Source of the DNA: Zeus faber
Taxonomy: Eukaryota; Chordata; Actinopteri; Zeiformes; Zeidae
Direction: 5' to 3'
DNA: 64,000 bases
Assembly (NCBI GenBank): GCA_960531495.1
Contig: OY482849.1
Span: forward strand, 27,713,999-27,777,998
The translations under genes and the position numbers were made by a program. The notes beneath the pieces are model-generated. The model had not been told where the DNA came from, ran no database searches, and saw nothing but the letters and a program-made list of their open reading frames with translations. Shown here in pieces: positions 32,979 to 45,994 of the stretch (its first letter is position 1; each line of letters opens with the position of its first letter).

Positions 32979-35877
32979 TTAATTAGGGTTCCCAAAGACA
33001 GTGTGTGGATTGGTTGACATGGAAACTTTACAAATTAGGTCCTTGGCCAGGTAGGTCCTGAAAGTCTTGTCTCGCAGGCCATAGATGATGGTGCTGATGA
33101 ATCGCGGAAGAACCTGGATGATGATGTAGCAAGCAAAGAGTGTGTCTGTGTAGTTTTCAGGGAACAGGAACACCAGAAACTGCTTCAACAGCGGAGCCAC
33201 ATACGCGGACATGCACAGCAGCAGCTGGATCCCGTGCAGCAGGACCGTGTTCATGGCCCTCTTGGCGTTCTTGGCATCGGTGTTGGCAGCCCGGGCAGCG
33301 ATCATGATGCGGAAGTAGGCGTACAAGATGGTGAGCCAAACCACAACCAAGAAGACCACGTAGGAGACATCCCTCTTTTTGATGAGGTGGGGATTCCGTA
33401 ACATCGTGTGTGGCAGGCAGAAGATCCGCGAGTGAAAGAAGGCCAGCGGCTCGATGGCCAGAGAGATGAAGAGGTCAGGCATCACGGACACCGCGCTGGT
33501 GGCCCAGATCAGCCCCATCAGCAGGTAGATGCGGCGCACCGTGCAGATCTGGGCGTGGCGCAGCGGGAGGCACACGGCCACGTAGCACTCGGCCACCATG
33601 CAGGCCAGATTGAGTGGGGTGTTCTCGGTGGTGAAGAGCGCCAGCAGGATGAAGAAGCAGCACAGGGACACGTTGATGCTGTGCAGGGTGTAGCTGAGGA
33701 GGAAGAGGGCGATAGTGAGCGTCAGCTGGATCATGTCGTTGACCACCAGGTGGATGAAAAGGATGTAGCGAGGGTTGGTGTTAAGGATCTGAAGGGAATG
33801 ACAGGATGGAAAAGGGTGGAGGGGTGGAGAGATGAATGGAGGATGAATGCAAGGCCGGAGAGGAGAGACAACTGCAGACATGGATGAGGCCCAACCCCCC
33901 AAACTCCTCAAAAATATAATAAGAAACATAAAAAAATGTAAGATCTGCTGAGCTAAAAATGACATTGTTCACTGACAGGATAAGGGTTAAGATCAGGAAT
34001 GAGATTAGTGTCACCAACCTTCAAAATAATACAGAATCACATGATCTGTGACTTTGGCTCTAACTTGGCCCATAGAGAAAACAACAGCACCATTTGGAGA
34101 AGTTCCTCATAGAAAATTGAAATAAATTTCTGAAACCGTTGAATGTTAAGATAGGAGATAAGATAAGGACAGTGTGACAGAGAAAGAACGTTGCACAGTT
34201 ATTTTTTTTATGTTATCCTTACTGAGTTTGAAGTGTTATGTTCCTGAACTTAAATTGTGCAATTTTATTTGTGCAGCCGTGGGTTTGGTTCAGTCCCATA
34301 GTGCCCTTCTCTCTGTGAAGCTCTAATGACGTACATGGCGTGTGATGTTCTTTGGAAAAAAACAAAACACAGCATGACCTCTTGAAGCATAAAGTTAGTG
34401 TTGTCATATCCTATAATAGAGTCAGCGTACCTAGATAGACTAAATAATCCAGCATTGAAATTATAAAAAATTAAATCTAGCTTTAAGCTAGATTTAATAT
34501 TTATATATAAGCTTCTCTACACCAATCAGCCACAGCATCAAAACCACTGACAGGTGAAGTAAATAACATTGATCATCTGGTTCCAATGGCACCTGTCAAG
34601 GGGTGGGATATATGAGACAGCAAGTGAACAATCAGTTCTTGAAGTTGATGTGTTGGAAGCCGGAAAATTGGGCAAACGTAAGCATCTGAGCAACTTTGAC
34701 GAGGAACAAATTGTAATGGCTGGATGACTCAGTCAGAGCATCTCCAATATGACAGATCTTGTGGGGTGTATGCAGTGTTATGCAGGGGTACCTAACAAAG
34801 TGGTCCAAGGAAGGACAACCAGTGTACCGGCAATAGGGTCATGGACGCCCATGGACCCGTGATGCACATGGGGAGCAAAGTCTAGTCCGTCTGGTCCGTT
34901 CCCACAAATAAGCTACTGTAGCACAAATGGGTGAAAAAGTTTATGCTGCTATAATAGAAAGGTTTCATAACACACAGTGCATGGCAGCTTGCTGCGTATG
35001 GGGCTGTGTAGCTGAAGACCAGTCAGAGTGCCCTGTCCACCGCTGAAAGTGCCTACAATGGACACATCAGAACTGGACCATGGACCAATGGAAGACGGTG
35101 GCCTGGTCTGATGAAATCACGTTTTCTTCTACATCATGTGGATGGCCCGGGTAAGCGTCCGAACAAGTGGAGCGTTGATGGGATGTGCTGGAACAACAAG
35201 CCCGATCAATGGGGGCCCCACCTCGCAACTTCCAGGACTTGAAGGATCTTCTGCTGAAGTCTTGGTGCCAGATACCACAGGACCCCTTCAGAGGTCTTGT
35301 GAGTCCATGCCTCGAACGAATGAGGGGAACAAGGGGGAGCTACACAATATTAGTTGTTATTAATGGTGGTTTGAATGTTATGGCCGATCGGGTTATATCG
35401 TAACAAAAGTTGAGATATTTGGGGTTCTTCGGGGTGCAGATGAGAGCTACAATATACAAGCTGTATATGTAACACAACAAAGATTCTAAATAAAATAAAT
35501 TTTCAAATAAATGTTCTGTAAGGGTCAAGCTCATAGAATGTCACAACAAGCCATTTGCCTCGAAAAATCTCCTGCAGTATAAAATATTTAAGATGAATGT
35601 TTGTTAATGCTTTACCAAAGACCTTGATTTGGGTTTTTCTTTTTTTAAATCAAGTGTATTTGAGAGGGAAAGAGTAAGGCCTTCTTCCCTCTCCACGGGC
35701 ATGAAGGTGCCGGGGGGGAAGCCCAACCTGGTGCTTGCGGAAGGTGTGGATGAGGTTTGCATTGATGTAGTTGATGGAAATGCCCAAAGCAACGACAATC
35801 ACATTCTTGGTCATAGCTTTGGCAAAGGAGTCCCGGTACTGAATCACCAGCGTCACGTTGGTCGAGGAGACGTTCAT
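32979..35877 (-). CDS. OR7: odorant receptor 131-2-like (B-type), two coding exons
   Basis: Exon 1 is 35728-35877 (50 codons, MNVSSTNVT), exon 2 is 32979-33788 (269 codons plus stop); 319 aa, phase-0 intron of 1939 bp holding the core-deleted Tc1 element. Exon 2 begins ILNTNPRY, where sisters have IFNTNPRY. E117-C118-Y119 closes TM3. Loop 2 reads RIFCLPHTML. TM7 reads STIIYGLRDKTF, a Thr for the usual Pro of SPIIY, the only intact gene with that change at this strongly conserved position. Protein ends ...TVFGNPN. The 3' flank from about 32144 is shared with OR8 and OR9, not OR5. Promoter at 36743-36815. Confidence 0.92.
34470..34498. repeat. Perfect 13-bp foldback in OR7 intron
   Basis: attaaatctagct / tta / agctagatttaat. 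Sister introns read attaaatctagctctctagc, without the second arm. Confidence 0.9.
34519..35396 (+). mobile_element. Tc1-like element, core deleted, in OR7 intron
   Basis: Terminal repeats and transposase C-terminal reading (GAPPRNFQDLKDLLLKSW) remain; the catalytic middle is missing at the same place as in sisters. Confidence 0.8.
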
Positions 35878-36742
35878 CGCTGGGAGGTAGATGACACGCT
35901 GAAGCAACAAACACAAAACAATGGATTTGGTCTACGAGGAGAATGAGGAAGTTATCCAGTGAACGTGAGAAATCCCAGTCGGATGGATGGATGAAGGAAA
36001 AAGAATGTCCACAAGTTGGTTCTTATCTCACAATTAAACAGTTTTAGACATTGATTAATACTGACGCCTGTATGAAACGGGAATGTTGTTCTCCTGTTTT
36101 CCACAAATTACAATTCAATACAATACAATTAAATTAATGTGATATCAATAGTACATGGAGAGAAGAAAAATTAATCTCTAAATCAGTAATCAGTTAGCAA
36201 TGAAACAACTTCAAAACCATCATGGAAGGCACTGATATATGAATCCTAAAAATCCAAATAACCCAAAAGATATTTTGATATTTTTCAGCTTGCAGTTTAA
36301 AGATAAACAGGATCTTTAATTGCCTTTTCCTCTTTTCATTTCGTGAATATTAGGTGAAGAGTCTGCCATCCACCCTTACAAATTAGCAGATGGCTGATCT
36401 GGAAGGGAAACGTCCCATTTGAAATGCTGAACTGATTTAAGAACAAATCTTCCCTGCATCCAACCTCTTCAACATTTACTGATGAGGGCAGTTAACATGT
36501 TAAATGCATTATGCCTGGAAATAAAGCCCAGCAAAGAAACTAAGAATCAAGAAACACAAACAATGGAATTGTTGCTTAGATTCGACATGCAGTTTAAAGT
36601 ATGACACAAAATGTGAATCAATCCATTTCAAGCCGCTGTCATTGTCACTGTATTACAGCACTGCTTTCAGATGTGCTGGGATGATGCTTTGTGATGAGTG
36701 GAAGCAGGACATGAATAGAGAATGTTCTTACCTTCACCTTAC

Positions 36743-36815
36743 CTTGGATAATACAATGACATAAAGGTCAGCATGAGCCAGCAATGATCTGCAGCATCCA
36801 CTAGAGACTTTTATA
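36743..36815 (-). promoter_or_regulatory. OR7 TATA box, leader exon and tandem donors
   Basis: TATAAA 36810-36815 and donor base 36743, 67 bp apart. Second donor (GTAAGA) at exon end 36732. Leader ATG at 36772-36774 opens an 18-codon upstream ORF across the splice, stopping at a TGA that overlaps the receptor ATG (35874-35876). An LTR is inserted about 127 bp upstream of TATA. Confidence 0.6.
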
Positions 36816-36941
36816 TGCGGTGGCTGGTGTGACGCCTACACAGGGGCAAGTGGTGTCAGAGTCCAATTCAGAAGTGAATCTGCAGGCTTCACTCTGATGC
36901 CCTGTCTGATGCCCTCTAGTGGCTGGTTTCAGGACAGTTAT

Positions 36942-37441
36942 TGTAAAAAAATAATGTCACAATATATACATACATACTGTATATAAATCTATGTAATTTC
37001 ATAAACGTATATGCACACACATAATTATGAACACAACTTCATATAACCCCAGTCACATATTTTCCATAATTCACATAATTTATACAGACATACAAGCCTG
37101 GGAGTCCAGACGCAGCTATCAGCATTCAGGCCTCACCGCGTCCCTTAGACATTCCCAAGCCTTGGAGTCCCAGACGCAGCTGTCATTGTTGGCTTCACCT
37201 TGACGCAGCTACAGAGAGCGAGAACAACATTCGTCACATAGTTCACCAATGACCAGTAATGCCAAACTGACTATACATTGTTTCTGACTTCACACAATAA
37301 ACCGTTTGACTCAGAAAGCTGCTCCTTAGCACATCTCTGATCCAACCCTTGTACAAGTAAAACCAACGTCTGTCTGCTTCTTTATTTAAGACCACCGATT
37401 GACAAACGGCAGATTGAAGCGACCCTTTAATTTCTGTAACA
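36942..37441 (+). repeat. ERV-B LTR, 5' side
   Basis: TGTAA...TGTAACA, about 500 bp. Its last about 180 bp match the end of the LTR at 48883-49295 (for example gaccaccgattgacaaac), but its middle about 160 bp is different. Inserted at ...acagttat in the OR7 upstream flank. TTATGGAAC follows it; the TGG may open a primer-binding site. Confidence 0.6.
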
Positions 37442-38290
37442 TTATGGAACAGGATGGAGCTTCATCCAGGGTGACCATCAATGATGGAGCGCAATCAATA
37501 AAACCCTCTTTAAAAGGACCGTCCTTCGGTGGGACTCCAGGGCACTGCCTCGATCTACGTTCCTGATTAGAGGGTAAGACAGATGTTGTATGGTGGGAAA
37601 GAAGGTTTCTAATTAAAAAATTAAATTTTTGTTTAAATTTAAAATCAGTTCTTAAATCAGGATTATTTTATGATACAGGTTTTCTTTTTATTATTATTAT
37701 TATAATTGTATTTTTATTTTTTCTCTCTAAAGTGAAAGTTTTGGTTATTTTATTCTCAAATTGTCAACCAAGGTTCAGATGAAACTTGGAAATATACTGA
37801 TGACTGTATAAAATATAAAAATAAAATAAAATAAAAATAAATAAAAAATCAAGTAAAATAAAAAGCCAAAGTCCGCGAAATAGAACTATAGACAGCTTTG
37901 GAAGCTGCAGTGAAATCGCCCTCAAGGGTCTTATAGACGTACAGCCTTCACAGGTCTTATAGGCGTACAGAGTGCAGTCCGGGACTGGTGACTGAATTTT
38001 ACCATGGGTACCAGGAATAGTAAAGCGCTACAAAAGGTTCAATTAGTTAGGGAATCAAAAGAATCCTCTAAGCTTTAGTCTAAATCAGCTACAGCAGCTG
38101 AAAGTTAATTTACAAAACAGAGAAAAACACGAGAAGCTACAAGGCCGATTGGTGGGCTTTTGAAGCGAGTAGAGGAAGCTAAAAAGAGAGAATAGGAAAA
38201 AGATAGGAAGCAGGGAGAGGGAAAGGGACAGAGAGACGCGGATCGGGGAAAGAGACAGGGTAAGCCAACAGCTCCACCATCGTATAATGC
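37442..38290 (+). pseudogene. ERV-B leader and truncated gag start
   Basis: After a leader of about 560 bp, ATG at 38004 starts MGTRNS, a myristoylation-type N-terminus typical of retroviral matrix. Stops appear within about 30 codons and again later. A Lys/Arg-rich stretch and APPSYN near 38265-38290 look like the end of a gag matrix/p12 segment. Sequence then switches to the minus-strand ERV-A copy. Confidence 0.5.
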
Positions 38291-38759
38291 TAATCAATGT
38301 AATGTATTGTAATTCACCAAACAACTCAAAGAAAACAATAGCAAATCAAAGTAATATGTCTTGCTAAAAATATCTAGTGTAGAGTACAGGATATTCATCA
38401 ATAATACAGGTTACATTGTAATAAACAAACTCCAATATTATAAAAACATTCAGGACACATGTATGTATTGAACTGTTGCTTTTTTAACGCCATCAGCTTT
38501 TAATGATATTTCACTCGACACCCCTGATCATGATGTCCTCATTCAGGGTCTGCCGTCCATTTTCATCCTCCATTTTCGGGTGTCCATGTTTGAGTGTTCA
38601 AGTCCATCAGGGTATTAGGATCTCTGGACTGGTCCTGAAAGAAAGAATCACCAGCCAGTATCTTGCACAAACATCAAATACAGTATAATAATTTCACTTT
38701 TGCATTATACTTCAACATTATTCCAATATATGATTAACCAATTCAGACCTGTGTGCTGA

Positions 38760-39300
38760 CAGATTTTAAAAATGCGATTATTCAGCACACCATTCATTTT
38801 TTCACAAACACCTTGGCTTTGCAGATGATAAGCTCCTAAACATAGTTTAATTCCCAATTTCTGCAGAATTCATTTTACTGTTCTATCGACAAACTCTTTC
38901 CCATTTTCTGAGGATATGCGATCTGGAAGTCCCCACCTGCTTATGACCTAATGACACAAGAACTTGGCTTGGCAACTGACTGAGCATCTTTACACTTGGT
39001 TGGACATGGCTCAGGCCACCGTGAAAATCTATCCACGACGACTAACATGTATCTTTTGCCTCCTATTGGTCTTATCATGTCAACAAAATCCACAAACTAC
39101 TCACGCATAGGACCTGTTGGAGTTGTCAATGTGACCGGGTGGACTCATCACACCCCTCCGAACATTGTTCTTAAGACAGATTGTACATCTGCCTATGACA
39201 TAATCAATTTGCTCAAGCAAGTACGGTGCCCAAAAACCATACTGTTTCGTGATTTTTCTCCTTACCTACCCCCTTGCAACATGGGCTAACCCATGTGCTT
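38760..39300 (-). pseudogene. ERV-A integrase remnant
   Basis: The reading IRPIGGKRYMLVVVDRFSRW is the start of a retroviral integrase core. Several stops and frameshifts follow. DNA joining enzyme of the provirus, now dead. Confidence 0.7.
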
Positions 39301-39400
39301 TCTGAATCATCAGACCTAGTAGGCCTGGGGGTGCTACCATCAGTCCTTCATGATTTCTCCACAGACCAGTAGAATCTTGTGTGGCTCCTCGGTCCAACCA

Positions 39401-39955
39401 TTATTGTTTATCTATGGCTGACGCCGTTTCTTTCATTGAGATCACATCTCTGAGCGTGATTTTATCTTCCAAGTCCACTTCATGTGTGACCAGAAGAACC
39501 TTGTCTGCTTTGTTTGCTCCTGTTACTGCTTTTGCAGCCTCATCAGCTGCTTTGTTACCTTGTGTGACCCTTGACGTGTCCATTTTGTGTGCTGCACACT
39601 TAGCTACAGCTATTTCCTTTGGTTTCATCATTGCATGCAACAATTTCATTATCTGGGCATGATGCTGTATTGGAGAACCATCAGTTTTCTTAAATCCTTG
39701 ATTTTTCCACACCAATCCAAATAAATGACACACATTATGTGCATATGCAGAATCTGTATATATTGTCACTCGCTTGCCTTCGGCCAATAGACAAGCTTCA
39801 GACAGGCCCACAAGCTCAGTAAGCTGTGCAGAGCAGGTTGTGGTATTACTTCTGCTTTCTCAACGATAAATTCAGTTCCCTGGGCTTTGACTACTGCGTA
39901 ACCAGCACTCAATGTGTCTCCTATTCGATAGCATGATAGCCGCAGTGCATTATCT
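39401..39955 (-). pseudogene. ERV-A RNase H remnant
   Basis: YTDSAYA, a Lys/His-rich middle and QGNKAADEAAK are RNase H motifs with acidic catalytic residues. The N-terminal strand (GDTLSAGYAVV) is in another frame. The sequence upstream is gag, so protease and reverse transcriptase have been deleted at about 39957. Confidence 0.85.
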
Positions 39956-41571
39956 ACCTACAATACCTTCTGTTCTGCGCATCTATTAACCTTCTCTTTG
40001 GCCTTCTTCTCCTCATTCTTCTTATCCACCAACTGTATTTGGTTGAGTTTCTGAGAGTCTCCTGGTCCCGTTCCTTCTGGTCATGCTCCTTTTTCCGAAA
40101 TAGCTCCACTTGATGCGCTATGTGGTCCGTATAAACACCTTTGGTCATGCTTCCAAGACCAACCACTTCTGCCAATTTGCTGCTCACTTGTAGAGGCAGC
40201 CCCTTCTGTATTTTGGCTCAGAGAATTGATTTCTCCGTTTGATTCAAATCTGGATCATTTCCTGTGACATTTCTCCATATTTGATGAGTTCTTGACACAT
40301 AAGCTCTTGGATTTTCCTGTGGGCCCAATGTCTCAATAAAGATGTTGTCCGGATGTACGTTTGTTGGAAATGCATCTTTCGATGCTCTCCACATCCGACC
40401 TCTACTTGCAGCAAACAATTGTGGATCTTACACCGCAGTTGCCACGTATCTGTTAAGGCCTGCCGGATCTCTTCCATAGCTGGGACTCCAATGAGGCTAG
40501 CCAAAAGTCTCTTGATATCTCCCATGGCAGGCTGTGTTCCCACCAAAACCTTTTCCAGCTTTGAGATCCACGGATGTGCTCCATCTTAAAGAGTGGGTAA
40601 CTTTTCAAGAATGTTAGACATGTCTGTATTCTGCCAAGGCTTGTATTCTAAATGTTGTCCTCGAATTATCACTGGACACATTTTGTCAGGTCTCTTTCCT
40701 TTTTTTTGGACGTAGTCCATACCTCAAAGTGTCTGGCTTTTGAGGCTTTTTCTTCTGTAGTTTCTTCTCCGTTATTTGCAGTTCTTGTAATCGTTTTTCC
40801 AATGCTTGTCGAACTTCGGGACAGGTGGAGTCACTTATGTCCTCGAGGCATCCGTCTATGCTCCTCTCAATCTCGCTTAAAACCATGCGTCTGACATCTC
40901 CTACACCAGTGCTGGCTGCTAACAGTTGAAAACAGGAAGGACCTTCTTTCTCAGATTCTTCATTGCTTTCACCCTGTTCACTCTCATGCGTTTTCGTCCT
41001 TTCCTGGTGCCTTTTTCCTCAATGGTCGATCTCCTTTTTTCTCCACTTTAGCCAACATCCGTTCGACTGCTGGGTCATATCCTCCAATAGCTTCGTCAGA
41101 GGCACTCCCAATCTCTTCTCCTATTTCCAGACTTCTGACTCGTTGTCTGCTTCCCAAACGGTTCCTTCTCTTGGTACTGTTGGAGCTCGGATACATCTTG
41201 ATGGTTGTTTAAGCCTTGCCCATCTATATTATTTACTCATCTTCATCTTTGAAGAGATAGTTGCCCTCCTGTGTAATCACTGGGAGCTGGGGATAAACAT
41301 CAGTGAACTTCACCTCCTTCTCATAAGGCGGGGGCTTCTTTACAGATGCTGTATGTGAGAAGGGTGCGGTAATCTTCTCCATCAATTTTTCTGTTTCCTT
41401 TTCATTTTTCTTTATTTCTTGTCTACTTTGTTCTCTTTTTTCCTTTGCAACTTCAAACCATGTCTGTCCCTCCTTTACGAACAGCTGCAGAATGCCAAGT
41501 TCTGTTTGTCTTTTTCCCTTGCATCTCTTTCCTTTCTTGCCTTTCTTTTGATTTACTTTATATGTGGACAC
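39954..41571 (-). pseudogene. ERV-A gag remnant, several frames
   Basis: Pieces in order: basic N-terminal part and a PPPY late-domain motif followed by YPQLP (41571-41233), a charged segment (41196-40984), a coiled-coil-like segment (40886-40686), and a capsid part with ENPRAYVSRTHQIWRNVTG (40546-40218) running into an Arg-rich end (40187-39954). Stops and frameshifts separate them. Structural polyprotein, non-functional. No proper ATG is kept at the 5' end. Confidence 0.65.
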
Positions 41572-41599
41572 AAGTATTCATTTTTGACATCCTAATGAC

Positions 41600-43670
41600 C
41601 CTCTTTTTTTTTTTTATTGTAAATCGAATCAAATTATTTTAGAAATGTGTTTATAAAGCCCTGTGTAATCACACTCAACCAAAAACATCTGAATTTGCCA
41701 ACCCCAAAGGAGACCAATCGCTTCCCACTTCCCACTTCCCACAAGTGAAAGCCAATTCACTTGTTCACCATCTGATGCATCTGATCACACTGATTTATGT
41801 TAAATTATCAAAATTATATCAATATTCACTCTCAAAACAGCCTAGATAAACCACACTCAGATAATGAAACCAATATTCACAGCATTCAACAGTATTTAAA
41901 TCAAATCAGCTTTTCCACAAGTGATCAATCAAATCAATAATACTCCATTAGTTAGGCAAATGCCTTAAGTAGTCAGTCCGTTGCCAAGTCTCCCCGTAAA
42001 TAATTGCAAATGCAATGTATGCAATTCACTACTGTAAGCCTATATGTGAAAACAAGCTAAACGCGTTTATTATAACTAAATGTAAAGACACATAGGTAAA
42101 TGCAGGTGAGGTCTGTTGAAAGAGTTTGTGGATAAAACCGTACTTGACTTTAACTGGTTTAGCTGGATTCAGGATTCCAGAACGTTGTCATCCACAAGCC
42201 TCAGTGTCTGTGAAGATCGGGCAGATGTCTTGTCATCTGCCCTTTGGATGATACAATTCAGACTCATTCCATCTTCTCTGTCTTTCCCCCAGCTTTCACT
42301 CAGCATAGTAAAGGAGAGGAAGAAAGAAAAAGGAAAAAGAACAACAGAAGAGTTCAATGTCTTAGGCTCACTAAATTCTCACTCTAAATTTTTATACACA
42401 CTGTTATACAATTCAGTGAGACATGCATTATCAGCTTTTTATTTCTTGCGCATTTGAAATAAAGCAATGTTTAGTGTTATTCATGCAATGCATTTAAAGT
42501 TTAAAGAGTATGTTAGTCAATCTGATATCACCTTTAATTAATTATTTTTATTCTATTTATCTATTTATTTTTATTTTATTTTATTATTTTTATTCTATTT
42601 ATCTATTTAACTTAATTTAATTTTTTTATTTTTTCTTCTATCATACTGAGAGAAAAGAGTAGAGGGGGGGCTCAACACAGCCCCTCTTGTCAGGAGGAGT
42701 TAACTAAGTTCCATTCTGTATGAAGCACCACGCCTTGCTCCACATCTTAAATTTAGCGAAGACTTCCAGTATGGACTGGTTGTCAGCAAGTGAACATCCT
42801 TTTTAGCTCCCGTAGGAACAGCCCAGCTCAATGCAGTTACGCACAGTCATAAATCATAGCTGGTTTTTTTCTCACTCAGCAGCCGAAACACAAAACGTCT
42901 TTTCTTGCATCAAAAACCAGTGTTTCCATCTATTTCGACAAGACTATCTGCTCTTTTAACCAGACTGGACTCACAGAAATCACCGCCACACACACCCCAA
43001 GCATAAAAAGAAAAAGAAAAAACCGACACACTAATCAAACAATTCAGAACAGGTGTGCTACCTGTTCTTAGATCTCCACATAGTGTTTAAACTAGAATTG
43101 ATTTAAAAATTTTTGCTCCTTAAAAATAAACCAAGAAATGGCCTTGCACCTCAGTATATAAAATAAATGCTAATTATACACAAACCAGGAAGAACTCTCA
43201 GGTCCACAGTCAGTGGTCTTTTAACTATGCCCCCGTTGTGCCAAAAGAGTCAAATAAGTTTGTGAGTTTTTTGTGGCATGTGTCCAGGTCAGAGGAACAC
43301 AAGGCAATATCATTGGTCTCTAGCTATAGTGGTACAATTCTTAGAATATAATGAGTACAGGCCATAGTTTTTGCTTTGTTCTTTTATTCCATTTTTTTTA
43401 TTTAGCGCTAAATAATTCTGTATTCGGTATTGTCTAATCTATATTTCTCCTTCCAACCGAGAGTGCAGAGCCAACTGTTATCTGCTCACTGGCACCATTC
43501 ACAGTTAGTTTTATCAACAATCTCCCAGCAGTGGAATTGTCACAGAAAACAAAAGCCCCCACCTTTTCAGTACCAGCCAAACATACAGTAAAAATGCAGA
43601 TACAGTGGCAATATTCCTGTGCAGAGAATAGAATCTGTGTTAAGTGTTGTATGAATTATTGTTGTGTTTT
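41600..43670. other. AT-rich stretch, no gene recognised
   Basis: May include the ERV-A leader (minus strand) at its left. I find no LTR match here. It has low-complexity T/A-rich sequence at about 42540-42640. The short ORFs around 42116-42457 have no recognisable content. Confidence 0.4.
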
Positions 43671-43671
43671 A

Positions 43672-44982
43672 AAATTTCAAAGTTCAAAGTGTTTTATTTG
43701 TCAAGTGTACAGTACAACACAAAGTCATTCAGTACAATGAAATTCTTGGGGCATGACAGGCAACAACTAGGTAGTGGGCATTAAAAGTTAAAATAACAAG
43801 GCAAATATATTTATTATTATATATTATATTATATCTTTTTTTTTTTTTTTTTTTAATAAGAAAATAATACTAAAACGGTAACTAAAAACTTGACATTGTA
43901 GCAGTTCCAACAGAAATAGGTCAGTCTATTGCACAAGATATAGATATAAATATAAAGTGATGGAGTTATATGTACATGTAGTTGTGGTGATGTACATTTA
44001 ATTTACATCGGTCACTACAGATGTTGCAGGTTGAGAAGCCTGATTGCCTGAGGGTAAAAACTATTCGTGAGTCTAGTAGTCCGTGCCCGGATGCTCCAGT
44101 AACATTTACCAGATGGCAGCAGCGTGAACACCGAGGAACTTGAAACAGACTCTCTCCACTTCAACTCCGTCGATGTGGATGGGGGCGTGCCTCCCCCCCT
44201 TTGTCTTTTCCTGTAGTCCACGATCATCTCTTTAGTCTTGCAGACGTTGAGAGAGAGATTGTTATCGTGGCACCATGTTGCAAAAACGCTGACCTTCTCT
44301 CTGTAGGAGGACTCATCGTTGTTGGAGATGAGACCCCGGGATGGTGGTGTCGTCCGCAAACTTAAGGATGGTGTTGGTGCTGCGCGTGGCCACACAGTCA
44401 TCTGTGAACAGGGCATACAGGAGGGGACTGAGTACGCAGCACTGCAGGACTCAGGGTCAGTACAGAGGGGGAGAGGTTTCCCATTCTCACCACCTGGGGT
44501 CTGTCTGTCAAGAAATCCAGGCTCCAGTTACAGAGGGAGGTGTTAAGACCCAGGATCCTAAGCTTGGGAACAAGCTTAGCAGGCACAATTGTGTTGAATG
44601 TTGAGCTGTAATCTACAAACAGCATCCTCACATATGTGTTGCTCTTGTCCAGGTCAGAGAGGCTTGTGTGCACTGCGAGGGTGATGCTGTAGATCTGTTC
44701 AGGGGATATGCAAATTGAAGAATGCAAGTCATTCAGGCAGGTGATGGGTTGTTTCTTCGGTACAGGGACAATGGTTGTCTGTTTGAAGCAGGTGGGGACT
44801 GTAGACTGGATCAGGGAGACGTTTAATACGGAGGTGAATACCTCCGCCAGCTGGTCGCCACACACTCGGAGGACATGGCCTGGAATGCCATCAGGCCCTG
44901 GAGACTTCTGAGGGTTTACTCTGAGGGTGTGGGAATGTGGATTATTTGATCGCCAACAATCCCCAAGAGCAACATCACTCAT
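43672..44982 (-). mobile_element. L2/CR1-like LINE, 3' part of ORF2
   Basis: Reverse transcriptase segments NPQKSPGPDGIPGHVLR and VRMLFVDYSSTFNTI are readable from about 44980; the block continues through KTKEMIVDYRKR to SFYPQAIRLLN at about 44030. Its 3' tail (caaataaaacactttgaactttgaa on the minus strand) is typical of this group. Stops and frameshifts inactivate it; the 5' part is missing and abuts an L1-type element. Confidence 0.8.
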
Positions 44983-45499
44983 ACAGTATATTGTTTTATA
45001 GTGTCCGACGAATGCCAGGATTTGGGAATATTTCTGGCTTGAAAACGGTCTAAATTTCGATCCAGTACTGTGTTGAAGTCTCCTCCCAATATGATAATTG
45101 ATTCAGAGAATTCTAAAAGTTTTGAAAATATATTGTTAAAGAAATTTGGGTCATCCTCATTGGGGCCATAAATATTAGCTATGGTTAATTTGATGTTAGC
45201 TAAAATCTCATTAATCATTAACAAACACCCTTCTGGGTCTGATACTGTAGTTTTATTTTGATATGGGATACCTTTATTGATCAATATAGATGCACCTCTT
45301 TTTTTTTAGTTGTATGATGCGGAAAACATTTAATTAACCCATTTAGCTTTGAGTTTGAGGTGCTCAGATGCAGTGAGGTGGGTTCTTGTAGTAGTCAGAA
45401 GCTGGGGTTCATCTTGGTGAGGTGAGTTAGGATTTTGCTACGTTCAGCAGGTGTGCCCAAGCCTCTCACATTCCAACTAACAAACTTAATGGGTGTCAT
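44983..45499 (-). pseudogene. L1-type LINE ORF2 endonuclease domain
   Basis: ORF2 start at 45499 (MTPIKFVSWNVRGLG), then GASILINKGIPY, TIANIYGPNEDD and IIILGGDFNTVLD: the AP-type endonuclease of L1/Tx1-like elements. One stop lies in the N-terminal part. The domain ends at the junction with the other LINE; no reverse transcriptase of this element follows. Confidence 0.8.
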
Positions 45500-45994
45500 T
45501 GAAGCTAGTTAGGAGGTGATGGCACAGTGCATCAAAGGCAATAGGTATACTACCGTTCCCATGCTTTCCCATAGATAAGTCTGGGGTTTCCTCCTTTATA
45601 TTCCTTTTCACTGCCATAGTATTGTAGGAAGTTTGTAGGGATACATAACTACACATACAAATGACAAGTAAACAAAGATAAACACAGAACATTGCCGGAT
45701 TAGACATACATAAAGTGAAAGACATTATAGAGTGAGAGTGATAGTAGGAGAGTATGGAGAGAGGGATTAGGGAGGTGAGATGATAAGAGAAGTATGGAGG
45801 GGGAATTAGGAAGGTGAGATGAGAGTGAGCGATATTTTAAATCCTGACATAGATAGCATTCCTACATCTTGCAGTATATTATAACCAGAATTACAAGAAT
45901 ACATACATTATGATCAGAATAACACAGGTGTGGTGGAGGAGTCTCGGTATACAGACCGTCTATATATAATTTGTCAACAACCATCGATACGCGT

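Larger units (their letters stand above)
38300..41600 (-). mobile_element. ERV-A second copy, minus strand, internally deleted
   Basis: Order on the minus strand: gag pieces (41571-39954), then directly RNase H (from about 39955), integrase (about 39300-38760), then post-env sequence (38745-38315) matching 1916-2350. Protease, reverse transcriptase and env are missing. No clear LTR is left at either end. Confidence 0.75.

Noticed and set aside
36942-37445. Solo LTR with TTAT target duplication
   Set aside because: TTAT is on both sides, but the sequence to the right is retroviral leader and not the receptor flank seen in OR9, so the match is probably chance.
42116-42457. 113-codon plus-strand ORF
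   Set aside because: No recognisable motif, in AT-rich sequence beside a retroviral remnant.
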